Shown: positions 42,438-49,906 of the stretch, one piece after another | Layout: every line of letters starts with the position of its first letter | How positions within the stretch are numbered: the first letter of the stretch is position 1 | NCBI RefSeq assembly: GCF_003752365.1 | Contig: NZ_RJUO01000004.1 | Coordinates: 286,355 to 350,354, forward strand | Reading direction: 5' to 3' | DNA from: Frondihabitans sp. PhB188 | GTDB lineage: Bacteria > Actinomycetota > Actinomycetes > Actinomycetales > Microbacteriaceae | DNA: 64,000 bases | Program-made: the position numbers and the translations under genes | The notes under the pieces: model-generated | Seen by the model: only the letters and a program-made list of their open reading frames with translations | The model's database searches: none | What the model was told of the DNA's origin: nothing

Positions 42438-43898
42438 ATGGCGAACGAGCGCGACGACGACGAGGCGAAGTTCCTGCGAACCTTCGCGACCTTCATCGAG
42501 CGGGTGGTGCGCGAGCACGAGCAGAACGCCGACACCGGGGAGCCGAGCGTCCAGGACCACCTGACGGCGTATTTCGGTGCCGATGTGACCCGGCTCTCGG
42601 TCGTCACGGAGGCCATCGCGCCCCACCGGCTGGCCGACGCCGACATCGCTCTGGCGGAGCTCGCCGGCGGAGTCGGACCCGACTCGGTGATCGGCGTGGG
42701 CGGCGGTCAGCAGAGGCACCACTCCGATCTCCAGGAGATCCTCTCGAACGCGTACGGCCGTTTCACCGTGGGGCCGGTCGACTTCGCCGAACGAGCCACC
42801 GGGCCCGCGTCGACGCGGCAGGTCGTCGCGTTCGGCATCTGGAAGCTGCGTGTCGACGGCAAGCCCGTCGCCGTGCTGCAGCGCGACGCCGCTCCGCAGT
42901 TCGGCAGGTCGACGGTGTCGCTCGAGCTGATCGCTCTCGACGCCGAGACATCGAAGAGGGCGCTGGAACTCCTCCGGGGCCTGATGATCGAGCGGAGCGT
43001 CCTCCGCGGCCAGGTCCTCTCGTTCGAGTCGACGGAGTACGGCATGGAGGCCGGTGCGACGTTCGTCGCGCGCCCCGTCGTCCAGGCCGACGAGATCGTT
43101 CTCGCGCCCGGTGTGATCGACCAGGTGCGGCAGCACGTCATCGGCATCGGCCGGCACCGCGACGCGCTTCTCGCCGCGGGGCAGCACCTCAAGCGGGGCG
43201 TGCTGCTCTACGGACCCCCCGGCACCGGCAAGACGATGACGGTCCGGCACCTGATCAGCGCGACCGAGGGCACCACCGCGATCCTTCTGACCGGCTCGAG
43301 CATCGGCTACATCACGATGGCCGCCGAGGTCGCCCGTACCTTCCAGCCGGCCATCGTCGTCCTGGAGGACATCGACCTCGTGGCCAGCGACCGCGACTTC
43401 AGCGCCGGCCCTCAGCCGCTCCTCTTCCAGGTGCTCGACGCACTCGACGGCCTCGCCGGCGACGCCGACGTGACCTTCCTGATGACGACGAACCGCGTCG
43501 AGATGCTGGAGAGCGCCCTCTCGGAGCGGCCCGGCCGCGTCGACCTCGCCGTCGAGATCCCGTTGCCCGATCTGGCGGCGCGAACGCAGCTGTTCCGTCG
43601 ATACGCCGGGGCGCTCCCGTTCAGCGACGAGGCGATCGCCTCCGCGGCCAAGCGCGCCGACGGGACGACCGGATCGTTCGCCAAGGAGCTCATGCGGCGG
43701 GCGGTGCTCTCCGCCGCGGTCGCGGGCGAGCCCGTGGCAGACACGCACCTCATGGCCGCCGTCGACGCTCTCCTCTCCGACCGCGAGGCGCTCACGAGGT
43801 CTCTGCTCGGCGGCGGCGGGTCGGACGACGACGCCGACGCCGAGGGCGGCTTCGACGTCGTCATGACGAAGTCGCAGTTCGAGGGCTTCGCGCACTGA
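42438..43898 (+). CDS. AAA+ ATPase of unknown role
   Basis: The 486-residue protein has an unrecognised N-terminal region (1-215) and one AAA+ module: Walker A GPPGTGKT (259-266), Walker B IVVLEDID (about 305-312), sensor 1 TTNRVE and an arginine region SERPGRVDLAVEIPLP. The C-terminal lid ends with an acidic tail. It resembles the 26S/Vps4-like branch in its core. TAGCGT at 42402-42407 and a purine-rich ribosome site precede it. No partner gene is adjacent. An 18-bp repeat carrying stop codons begins at its stop. Confidence 0.85.
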   Translation: MANERDDDEAKFLRTFATFIERVVREHEQNADTGEPSVQDHLTAYFGADVTRLSVVTEAIAPHRLADADIALAELAGGVGPDSVIGVGGGQQRHHSDLQEILSNAYGRFTVGPVDFAERATGPASTRQVVAFGIWKLRVDGKPVAVLQRDAAPQFGRSTVSLELIALDAETSKRALELLRGLMIERSVLRGQVLSFESTEYGMEAGATFVARPVVQADEIVLAPGVIDQVRQHVIGIGRHRDALLAAGQHLKRGVLLYGPPGTGKTMTVRHLISATEGTTAILLTGSSIGYITMAAEVARTFQPAIVVLEDIDLVASDRDFSAGPQPLLFQVLDALDGLAGDADVTFLMTTNRVEMLESALSERPGRVDLAVEIPLPDLAARTQLFRRYAGALPFSDEAIASAAKRADGTTGSFAKELMRRAVLSAAVAGEPVADTHLMAAVDALLSDREALTRSLLGGGGSDDDADAEGGFDVVMTKSQFEGFAH

Positions 43899-43975
43899 GT
43901 CGTTCGACAGCCCTGAGCTGTTCGACAGCCCTAAGTAGTTCGACAGCACTGAGTCGTTCGACAGCACTGAGCCGT
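43893..43975 (+). repeat. 18-bp tandem repeat carrying in-frame stop codons
   Basis: GTTCGACAG begins at 43902, 43920, 43938 and 43956, an exact 18-nt period, with unit GTTCGACAGCCCTGAGCT. The unit includes the AAA+ gene's own stop: TGA at 43896 recurs in frame at 43914, 43932 (TAA), 43950 and 43968. No spacers are present, so it is not CRISPR. Confidence 0.9.
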
Positions 43976-44061
43976 ACGACCACTGCACGACCGGGCGACG
44001 CCTGTCAGTGCCCAGAACGGGTGGTCGCGAGGGGCATGCAGTTCCTGCCACTGTTGCTGGT

Positions 44062-44721
44062 GTGACCGACCTGGCAGCAAACCCCTCCTCCCCTGAATTC
44101 GCGACGACCGACTCGTTCTCGGCCGACGCTGAGATTCGCAAGGCCATCGTCGACGGCGCGATCGCGATGTTCAGCAAGCACCCGTTCCACGAGGTGACCT
44201 TCGCGCACGTGGCTAAGGAGGCCGGAGTCTCGACCGAGATGATCACGCGCCAGTTCGGAACGTTCGACGGTCTCGTGCTCGCCACCGTCGACCGCTGGAA
44301 CGCCAAGCGGATGAAGCCGCTCCGGCCGATCGCGGAGCGCTACGGCACGGTCGTCTTCCTGCGCGGCATCGTCGAAGCGAACCTCGCCGACCCGGCCCTC
44401 ATGCGCCTCATCATGGCGCTCCTCAACGTCGCCGCGCTGCCCGATCACCCGATGGGCCAGATGCTGCGCGACGACTGGAAGCAGTTCCACCAGCTCGTGC
44501 AGCACCACCTCGCCCGCGACGTGGAGCTCGGCCGCGAGCCCGCCACGATGGATCCGGCGCGCGGCGCCGAGCAGCTCGTCGCCCTCTACGAGGGGCTCAC
44601 GATCCAGTGGATGGTGCGCCCGCGCATGGACCTCCTCGACTCGTACGACCGGGCCGTCACGCGCCTGCGGACCGGCTGGTCGCGCGCCTACACCGCGCCG
44701 GTGTGGGACATCGCCGTCTGA
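44062..44721 (+). CDS. TetR/AcrR-family transcriptional regulator
   Basis: The 219-residue protein has an N-terminal TetR helix-turn-helix (IRKAIVDGAIAMFSKHPFHEVTFAHVAKEAGVSTEMITRQFG, about 25-65) and an all-helical ligand domain. GTG 44062 is preferred because CACTGT (44049-44054) is placed as a leaderless -10; the frame is open to 44008. The nearest possible targets are the AAA+ gene upstream or the convergent glutathione peroxidase; neither link is supported by a clear operator. Confidence 0.85.
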   Translation: MTDLAANPSSPEFATTDSFSADAEIRKAIVDGAIAMFSKHPFHEVTFAHVAKEAGVSTEMITRQFGTFDGLVLATVDRWNAKRMKPLRPIAERYGTVVFLRGIVEANLADPALMRLIMALLNVAALPDHPMGQMLRDDWKQFHQLVQHHLARDVELGREPATMDPARGAEQLVALYEGLTIQWMVRPRMDLLDSYDRAVTRLRTGWSRAYTAPVWDIAV

Positions 44722-44815
44722 CCCGCCCTCAGGCGCCGACAGTGAGATCGTTGTCGCCCGGCAGGCCGAGATCGACGAAGATCGTCCTCTCGGCGAACGG
44801 GCCCGGCAGGCCGAG

Positions 44816-45301
44816 CTAGGCCGCGACGAGCGCCTTCTCGATCGCCGACACGATCTCGGGAGCATCGGGCTCGGTCTTGGGCCGGAACCGCAGCACCTCG
44901 CCGCCCGGCAGCACCAGGAACTTCTCGAAGTTCCACGTGACGCGCCCGGCCTTGCCCGACGCGTCGGGCGTCTTCGTGAGCTCGGAGTAGAGCGGGTGGG
45001 CCGACCGGCCGTTGACCTTGACCTTCTCCATCATCGGGAACGTCACACCCCAGGTGGCCGAGCAGTACTCCTCGATCTTGTCGGAGGTGCCGAGCTCCTG
45101 CAGAAACTGGTTGCTCGGGAAGCCGAGCACCGTGAAGCCGCGCTCGCCGTACTGCTTCTGCAGCGCTTCGAGCTTCTCGTACTGGGGAGCGAGGCCGCAG
45201 CGCGATGCGACGTTGACGACGAGCACGACCTTGTCGGAGTACGCGCCGAACGTGGTGGCCTGCCCGCGGAGGGTCGTCAGGCCGATGTCATCGAGAGTCA
45301 T
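44816..45301 (-). CDS. Glutathione peroxidase family protein
   Basis: The 161-residue enzyme reduces hydroperoxides with a thiol donor, probably thioredoxin or mycothiol in an actinobacterium. The peroxidatic Cys35 sits in NVASRCGLAPQY. Gln in GFPSNQFLQELG and Trp in VTWNFEKFLV complete the catalytic site. Length is normal for a bacterial GPx with Cys in place of selenocysteine. It is divergent from the surface-protein gene. Confidence 0.92.
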   Translation of the reverse strand: MTLDDIGLTTLRGQATTFGAYSDKVVLVVNVASRCGLAPQYEKLEALQKQYGERGFTVLGFPSNQFLQELGTSDKIEEYCSATWGVTFPMMEKVKVNGRSAHPLYSELTKTPDASGKAGRVTWNFEKFLVLPGGEVLRFRPKTEPDAPEIVSAIEKALVAA

Positions 45302-45355
45302 GGCCTGAATCTATGCCCGCGAGCGTGCGAATTGACTGGGCCGGGGCACTTCGAT

Positions 45356-45376
45356 CCCCACCCGTTCTGGGTGGGG
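45356..45376. promoter_or_regulatory. Hairpin CCCCACCC-GTTCT-GGGTGGGG upstream of the surface-protein promoter
   Basis: An 8-bp perfect stem with a 5-nt loop lies between the glutathione peroxidase and surface-protein genes, followed by a G-run and the GGGCGCAGGAAC motif (45382-45393). It could be an operator. Confidence 0.5.
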
Positions 45377-45396
45377 GGAGGGGGCGCAGGAACTGC

Positions 45397-45498
45397 TACC
45401 GTCGTCGCACCACCCGTGATCGCCGGGTGCGAACCGCGGCCACGGGGGTGGGCAGGGCTGCGGGTGCACCCTGTGCCCACGCCGAAAGCGCGTCTCAC
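45397..45498 (+). promoter_or_regulatory. Promoter and structured leader of the LAFTG surface protein
   Basis: TACCGT (45397-45402) is a plausible -10, giving a leader of about 90 nt. It can fold into CACCCG/CGGGTG (45411-45416 with 45424-45429) and a longer hairpin GTGGGCAGGG (45448-45457) with CCCT-GT-GCCCAC (45469-45480). I could not match it to a riboswitch class I know. Confidence 0.45.
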
Positions 45499-47151
45499 GT
45501 GAACAAGATCGTCCCGATGACCGTGGCTGCCATAGCAGCCCTCGCGCTCGGCCTGCTCGGATCGCTGCCCGCGGTGGCCGCGTCGAGCACGTCCGCGACC
45601 GACCCGACGCCGCCGGTGTCGTCGACCCGGATGTCGACGCTCGTCGGCCACGACCCGTCGACGGCCGATGCCGCGGCTCTGTCGCTCGTCCGGAAGGCCG
45701 GGTCGGGCACCGCCCCCGCGACTCGCTCGCGGGTCGCCGCGCCGTCGTCCCAGTCGACGGCCGACGTCGCTCCGGGCGTGAAGGCTCCGACCGGCCCGAC
45801 GAGGGGCATCGTCATCACCACCCCGGCTGATCCCGACACCGTCTACTTCGTGCACGGCGACTGGGACGTCACCATCGCGGGCCGCGCACCCGCAGGAGCT
45901 GCGATCACGGTGACGAACGACCACGGCGACGTCAGCGAGTCGACGGTGGCCGACTCGGCGGGCGCGTGGTCGGTCGACCTCTCGTTCTCGCACGACGGCA
46001 GCTGGGACCAGATCATCCTCATCGACGGGACAGCGGACGGCCGCGCGCTCGCGGAGCAGCTGGTGGAGGTGCAGTTCGACGCACCGGCGACCCAGGTCCC
46101 GGTCATCACCTCCCCTCTTCCGGGCGACGAGGTGCCCGGCACGTCCCTCCCGTTCGGGAGCGGGCGCTTCTCCGTTCCAGTCAGCGGCACGGCGAAGCCC
46201 GGCGACCACATCTTCGTGCTCGCCCAGCCGGTCGACCCGGCCGACGGCTCCTGGGACGGCGACTTCGCCGACGCCGACTCGACAGGCCACTTCACGGTCG
46301 ACGTTCCCGTCGGCCTCGGCGACTACTCCTTCACTCCCGTCGCTCAGACGATCGACGACGAGCTCGGACCTCTGAGCGGCTACACCGACGGCGATCGAGT
46401 CGGGCCGGCTACCGTCGTGCTTCCGGCCGACTACATCCTGCCGGCCGACGTCGATCCCGACATCGCAGTCGCCGTCGACGACGGAACCGGTGCCGAGCCG
46501 ACGTTCACCGTCGCGTCGGCCGGCGGAACCGGCGCCGCGGACGACCCGGGGCAGGTCGGCAGCCAGCCGGTCGGTCCGGCGGCCGTCGAGCCGACGGACG
46601 ACCCCACCGGCGGTACGGGAGGCGGCGCCGTCGGCGACGAGCGATACCTCGCCACAGTCACCGGCACGGGCACCGCCGGCGACGGGGTGCAGCTGTTCGC
46701 CGCCGATCTCTCGTCGTACGACCACTTCGTCTCCGGCCTCTACCCGGGATGGTTCGACGAGTCGACGGCGGCGCCGTCCGAGGCGGTCCCCGCGTACGAC
46801 GGCAGGATCGTCGTCGGCGCCGACGGCCATTGGTCGGCCACGGTCTCCGTGCCCGCGGGCTCCTTCGCCGTCGGCGCGTTCGCCTACGACCTCAGCGACC
46901 CCGCCGCGCCCCGGGCGACGGTCGTCGGCGCCGACCAGATCTTCGATGCGGGTGACGGCGGCGACGGCGGGACTGCGGTGTCGGGCGGCGGCGTCGTGGG
47001 CGCGGGGTCGGACCCGGCGGTGGGGACGGCCGAGCTGGCCTTCACCGGTTCGAACGCCGCGGCCAAGTTCCTGCTGTCGCTCGGGTTCGTAGGTGTCGGT
47101 GCCGGACTCGTGGTGGTCGCGCGTCGGCGCAAGCGCTCCCGTCAGGCCTAG
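45499..47151 (+). CDS. Cell-wall-anchored surface protein with LAFTG sorting signal
   Basis: The 550-residue protein has an N-terminal Sec signal (NKIVPMTVAAIAALALGLLG, cleavage near VAA-SS) and a C-terminal sorting signal: LAFTG (513-517), a hydrophobic helix and RRRKRSRQA. LAxTG is the form used by class E sortases in actinobacteria, so the protein should be linked to peptidoglycan. Between lie Thr/Pro/Gly-rich linkers and Ig-like beta domains (TVYFVHGDWDVTIAGRAPAGA; VSGTAKPGDHIFVLAQP). GTG 45499 is chosen at the start of the signal; ATG 45517 is possible. No sortase gene is adjacent. Confidence 0.85.
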   Translation: MNKIVPMTVAAIAALALGLLGSLPAVAASSTSATDPTPPVSSTRMSTLVGHDPSTADAAALSLVRKAGSGTAPATRSRVAAPSSQSTADVAPGVKAPTGPTRGIVITTPADPDTVYFVHGDWDVTIAGRAPAGAAITVTNDHGDVSESTVADSAGAWSVDLSFSHDGSWDQIILIDGTADGRALAEQLVEVQFDAPATQVPVITSPLPGDEVPGTSLPFGSGRFSVPVSGTAKPGDHIFVLAQPVDPADGSWDGDFADADSTGHFTVDVPVGLGDYSFTPVAQTIDDELGPLSGYTDGDRVGPATVVLPADYILPADVDPDIAVAVDDGTGAEPTFTVASAGGTGAADDPGQVGSQPVGPAAVEPTDDPTGGTGGGAVGDERYLATVTGTGTAGDGVQLFAADLSSYDHFVSGLYPGWFDESTAAPSEAVPAYDGRIVVGADGHWSATVSVPAGSFAVGAFAYDLSDPAAPRATVVGADQIFDAGDGGDGGTAVSGGGVVGAGSDPAVGTAELAFTGSNAAAKFLLSLGFVGVGAGLVVVARRRKRSRQA

Positions 47152-47162
47152 GTCGGGCCCCG

Positions 47163-47178
47163 GGAGTCACGAGACTCC
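47163..47178. terminator. Hairpin GGAGTC-ACGA-GACTCC
   Basis: A 6-bp stem with a tetraloop lies 12 nt after the surface-protein stop, between convergent genes. Confidence 0.5.
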
Positions 47179-47199
47179 AGCGTCGGCCCCGCAACGGCG

Positions 47200-47427
47200 C
47201 TAGACGCGGTCGGATTTGAGGATGCGTCTTGCCTGCCGTATTCGAGCGGCCGTCAATCCACACAGGGCTGCCGCCACGAGGAGTACGGCGATCATTGCGA
47301 GTTGCGGAGGAGTCGAGCTGCCCGCCGGGAAACAGATCAGGCTCACGAGCCCCAGCGTCAGCGCGGCGCTGCTGCTTGCCCCGCACAGGATGTAAGTGAT
47401 TGCCGACCCTCTGGGTGTCGAGTACAT
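47200..47427 (-). CDS. Small two-helix membrane protein, 75 aa
   Basis: The protein MYSTPRGSAITY... has two membrane helices (ILCGASSSAALTLGLVSLICF and LAMIAVLLVAAALCGLTAA) and a basic C-terminus (RIRQARRILKSDRV). GGAAGGA precedes ATG 47427 at good spacing, while the longer frame to 47484 lacks one. I do not recognise the family. It begins 38 nt after the secreted glycine-zipper protein on the same strand, the position an immunity or partner protein would take. Composition is lower in GC than the rest of the window. Confidence 0.65.
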   Translation of the reverse strand: MYSTPRGSAITYILCGASSSAALTLGLVSLICFPAGSSTPPQLAMIAVLLVAAALCGLTAARIRQARRILKSDRV

Positions 47428-47465
47428 TCGCATTCCTTCCGTGATCTCGGCGGGCCGCCGACGGC

Positions 47466-48182
47466 CTACTGGTTGTTGCACCACACGACGTTGGTGTACT
47501 GGATGATATGGGCCACGATTCCTCTACCCTTGGAGGAGCACATTCCGATGACACCTCCGGCGATCGTGAGGGCACCGGCCACGATTCCAGCGGCCACGGC
47601 ACCAACGCCGGTCGCCGCCATGATTACGGCGGCGATGGCTGCGGCGCCCGCTCCCACCGCTATCGCGCTAACCAGCTTCGATGTGTTGCACGAGTTGAGG
47701 TAGTAGTTGTACTGCAAGCCGGTGTGATCGACGCGGTTTTTGCCCGCGCACGCTAGCACGGTCAACTCACTGCCTTGCAGCGCCATCAGCTCTTTCGCAT
47801 CGAGAGTCGAGTTCTCCGCGCGGTTGCCCGCAGCGACCCAGCCCGTGGCGAAGTCGGTGATCACGGTCTCCGTCACGCCTGCGCGACGAGCAAGGTCACC
47901 GTCGAAGAGGCGGTTCTCCCGGTCGACTGCCTCGTCGAGCGCGACCCAGGACGAGGACGGAACGACCGCCGAGCGATCCGATTCTCCGTCGTGCGGATCC
48001 GTCGACTCTCTACTGGCTTCAGTGGGTGAGGTCTCCATGAGAGCCAATGCTGCTCGGGTTGGGCCCACGCCAGTGGAGTTCGTAGTGGACTCGACTGCAC
48101 TTGCACCCGGAGCAAAGGCGAGAGCGGTAGCAATGAGTGTTCCGGTGACAGCCGCAGACGTCAACGTATTTCGAATCTGCAT
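47466..48182 (-). CDS. Secreted glycine-zipper protein of unknown function
   Basis: The 238-residue protein has a Sec signal peptide (residues 1-29, ending GASA) and a helical middle. Its C-terminal third has four Cys (145, 165, 215, 235) around a 45-residue Gly/Ala-rich hydrophobic stretch (170-213, VGAGAAAIAAVIMAATGVG type). That layout suits a membrane-inserting or pore-forming segment closed by two disulfides. GGGAGG is 8 nt before ATG 48182. A small membrane protein follows. Lower GC than neighbours suggests transfer. A bacteriocin-like role is possible, but I know no matching family. Confidence 0.7.
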   Translation of the reverse strand: MQIRNTLTSAAVTGTLIATALAFAPGASAVESTTNSTGVGPTRAALALMETSPTEASRESTDPHDGESDRSAVVPSSSWVALDEAVDRENRLFDGDLARRAGVTETVITDFATGWVAAGNRAENSTLDAKELMALQGSELTVLACAGKNRVDHTGLQYNYYLNSCNTSKLVSAIAVGAGAAAIAAVIMAATGVGAVAAGIVAGALTIAGGVIGMCSSKGRGIVAHIIQYTNVVWCNNQ

Positions 48183-48273
48183 TGAAAAATCCTCCCTGAA
48201 CCACCAGCGCGGTTCGGATTCAACATAACAGAATATCAATCCTGCGTACGAGCCGGCAGACGGGCGGGCGGCG

Positions 48274-49026
48274 TCAGGTGCCGGCGAGGGCACCCGCGAC
48301 GCCGCCGACGCTGAAGTGGCGCCGGAAGATCAGGAAGACCGCGATCGGCGGCAGCATCATCAGCACCGCGAGGGCCGGCGACCCGCCCGCCGCGCTCAGG
48401 CCGATGCCGAGCGTGTAGTTCGACGTCGAGCGCAGGAAGATCAGGGCGACGAGGTACTCGTTCCAGGCCAGGAGGAAGGCGAAGACTCCGGCGGAGGCCA
48501 GGCCCGGCAGGCAGTTCCTGAGCACGATGCGCACGAAGGCCCCGGCGACGCTGCAGCCGTCCATCCACGCTGCCTCCTCGAGGCTCCGCGGGATCGCGTC
48601 GATCGCAGTGGTCAGCATGAAGACGACGGTGGCGACCGTCGTGCCGATGTAGACGAGCGTCAGGCCGGGCAGCGAGTCGACCAGCCCGGCTCGCGCGAAC
48701 AGCACGAACAGCGGCACCACGGCCAGGAAGACCGGGAACGACTGCAGCGCGAACACCACCAGCGAGTATCCGTCGACCAGCCGCGACCGCCCGCGCGAGA
48801 GCACGTACGCGGCCGGCGCCGCCACCACGAGGCTCACGACGACGGTCGCTCCCGTGACGGCGAGGCTGTTGCCGAACCAGGCCAGGGCAGGCCCGCGCGG
48901 GATCGCGGCGACGCCGCCCGGCCCGAACTCGAACGCGCGCCAGACCACCACCGCCACCGGCACCAGAGCCACGGCAGAAGCGATCAGCAGGATCGCGAAC
49001 CGCCCCCACATGCCCGCCTTCGTCAC
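48274..49026 (-). CDS. Carbohydrate ABC transporter permease, MalG type, without partners
   Basis: The 250-residue permease has six predicted membrane helices and the EAA loop DAIPRSLEEAAWMDGCSVAGAFVRIVLRNCLPGL that docks the ATPase, placing it in the CUT1 sugar-transporter MalG branch. No binding protein, second permease or ATPase lies nearby, so it is an orphan in this window. The GTG start at 49026 is used; ATG 49011 is also possible. It may be a remnant or part of a split system. Confidence 0.8.
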   Translation of the reverse strand: MTKAGMWGRFAILLIASAVALVPVAVVVWRAFEFGPGGVAAIPRGPALAWFGNSLAVTGATVVVSLVVAAPAAYVLSRGRSRLVDGYSLVVFALQSFPVFLAVVPLFVLFARAGLVDSLPGLTLVYIGTTVATVVFMLTTAIDAIPRSLEEAAWMDGCSVAGAFVRIVLRNCLPGLASAGVFAFLLAWNEYLVALIFLRSTSNYTLGIGLSAAGGSPALAVLMMLPPIAVFLIFRRHFSVGGVAGALAGT

Positions 49027-49083
49027 GCTCTCACTCTAGGCGGACCTCCCGCGCGCCTCGTGACGGGAGATATCGCCCCCATC

Positions 49084-49102
49084 GGGGGACAGAAGTGTGT
49101 CC
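49084..49102. promoter_or_regulatory. GGGGGACA-GAAGTG-TGTCC inverted repeat
   Basis: GGACA (49087-49091) and TGTCC (49098-49102) form an inverted repeat whose arms extend to GGGGGACA and TGTCCTCC with one mismatch. It is preceded by CCCCC-AT-CGGGGG. Similar GGGGGACA sequences are at 6168 and 22557. Confidence 0.45.
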
Positions 49103-49189
49103 TCCTTTCTGCCAGTGTGGAGTCACACCCGCACCACCCGCCCCGCGCCGCACATCCTCGGCGACAACGAGAGACACCCGCCTCCCATG

Positions 49190-49900
49190 CCCTTCAGCCG
49201 ATCACTGCTGCGCCGGCTCGTCCGACCCGTTCTGCTCGCCCACTTCGCCATCTACCGCCGAACCATCGCCGCCGGGATCTTTCCGACGGTCGCCGCCGAG
49301 CGGGTCGTCGACGGGGAGGATCCGATTCGGATGCTGTTCGTCGGCGACATCGCCGTCAGCGGCTACGGAGTGCTCGACGAGAGCATGGCGGTGCCGGCTC
49401 AGGTGGCGGGCTGCGTGGGTGCCCGCACCGGACGCGGAGTCGCGTGGGACGTCGTCACCGACCCCAGCCTCACCATCTCCGAGGCGGCGCAGCACGCTGT
49501 CGTCACGCCCGGGACCGATGTCGTGGTGGTGCTCCTCGGGATCCCCGACGTGCTGCTCGGCACCGACGACGAGCGGTGGCGGAGGTCCCTGCGGGCGATC
49601 GTCGGCTCCGCGAGGCAGGCCGCCGGAACGTCGACCCGCGTCGCCATCGCCGGCGTCCCCCCGATGCAGGACTTCCGCCCGATCCAGCCCTCGGGGCGGG
49701 CTCTCATCTCGGCGCAGGTGGCCCGGCTGAACGCCGTGAGCGCGGCGGTCGCCGACGAGATGGGCGCGGATTTCGTGCCCTTCCCGGACTGGCGGATCAC
49801 CGAGATGTACATCGAGGACGCGTTCTCGTTCCGCGCCATGCACCGGATGTGGGCGCAGGCGATCGCGCCGGCGCTCGTGGGTGCGACGGCCGAGGTCTAG
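49190..49900 (+). CDS. SGNH/GDSL-type hydrolase
   Basis: The protein (236 residues from ATG 49190) has an SGNH-like core: IRMLFVGDIAVSGYGVLDE stands for block I with Ser in place after GD, VVVVLLGIPDVLLGTDD for block III (the usual GxND Asn is changed), and a C-terminal His in AMHRMWAQAI. Esterase activity is plausible but the altered blocks reduce certainty. The frame is open to GTG 49097, which would place an inverted repeat inside the gene; 49190 is preferred for the family-like N-terminus. It is convergent with the epimerase gene, 6 nt apart. Confidence 0.65.
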   Translation, partial: PFSRSLLRRLVRPVLLAHFAIYRRTIAAGIFPTVAAERVVDGEDPIRMLFVGDIAVSGYGVLDESMAVPAQVAGCVGARTGRGVAWDVVTDPSLTISEAAQHAVVTPGTDVVVVLLGIPDVLLGTDDERWRRSLRAIVGSARQAAGTSTRVAIAGVPPMQDFRPIQPSGRALISAQVARLNAVSAAVADEMGADFVPFPDWRITEMYIEDAFSFRAMHRMWAQAIAPALVGATAEV

Positions 49901-49906
49901 GGCAGG

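Noticed and set aside
43893-43975. CRISPR-like repeat array
   Set aside because: Units are directly adjacent with an 18-bp period and no spacers; no cas genes are present. The 29-bp repeat at 23501-23587 fails for the same reason.
44755-44820. Duplicate CCCGGCAGGCCGAG near the TetR/glutathione peroxidase junction
   Set aside because: Two copies of a GC-rich 14-mer in a short convergent gap; no palindrome or wider recurrence was noticed.
45403-45498. Known riboswitch (c-di-AMP, c-di-GMP or cobalamin) before the LAFTG gene
   Set aside because: Stems are present, but I cannot find the conserved core bases of any of these classes.
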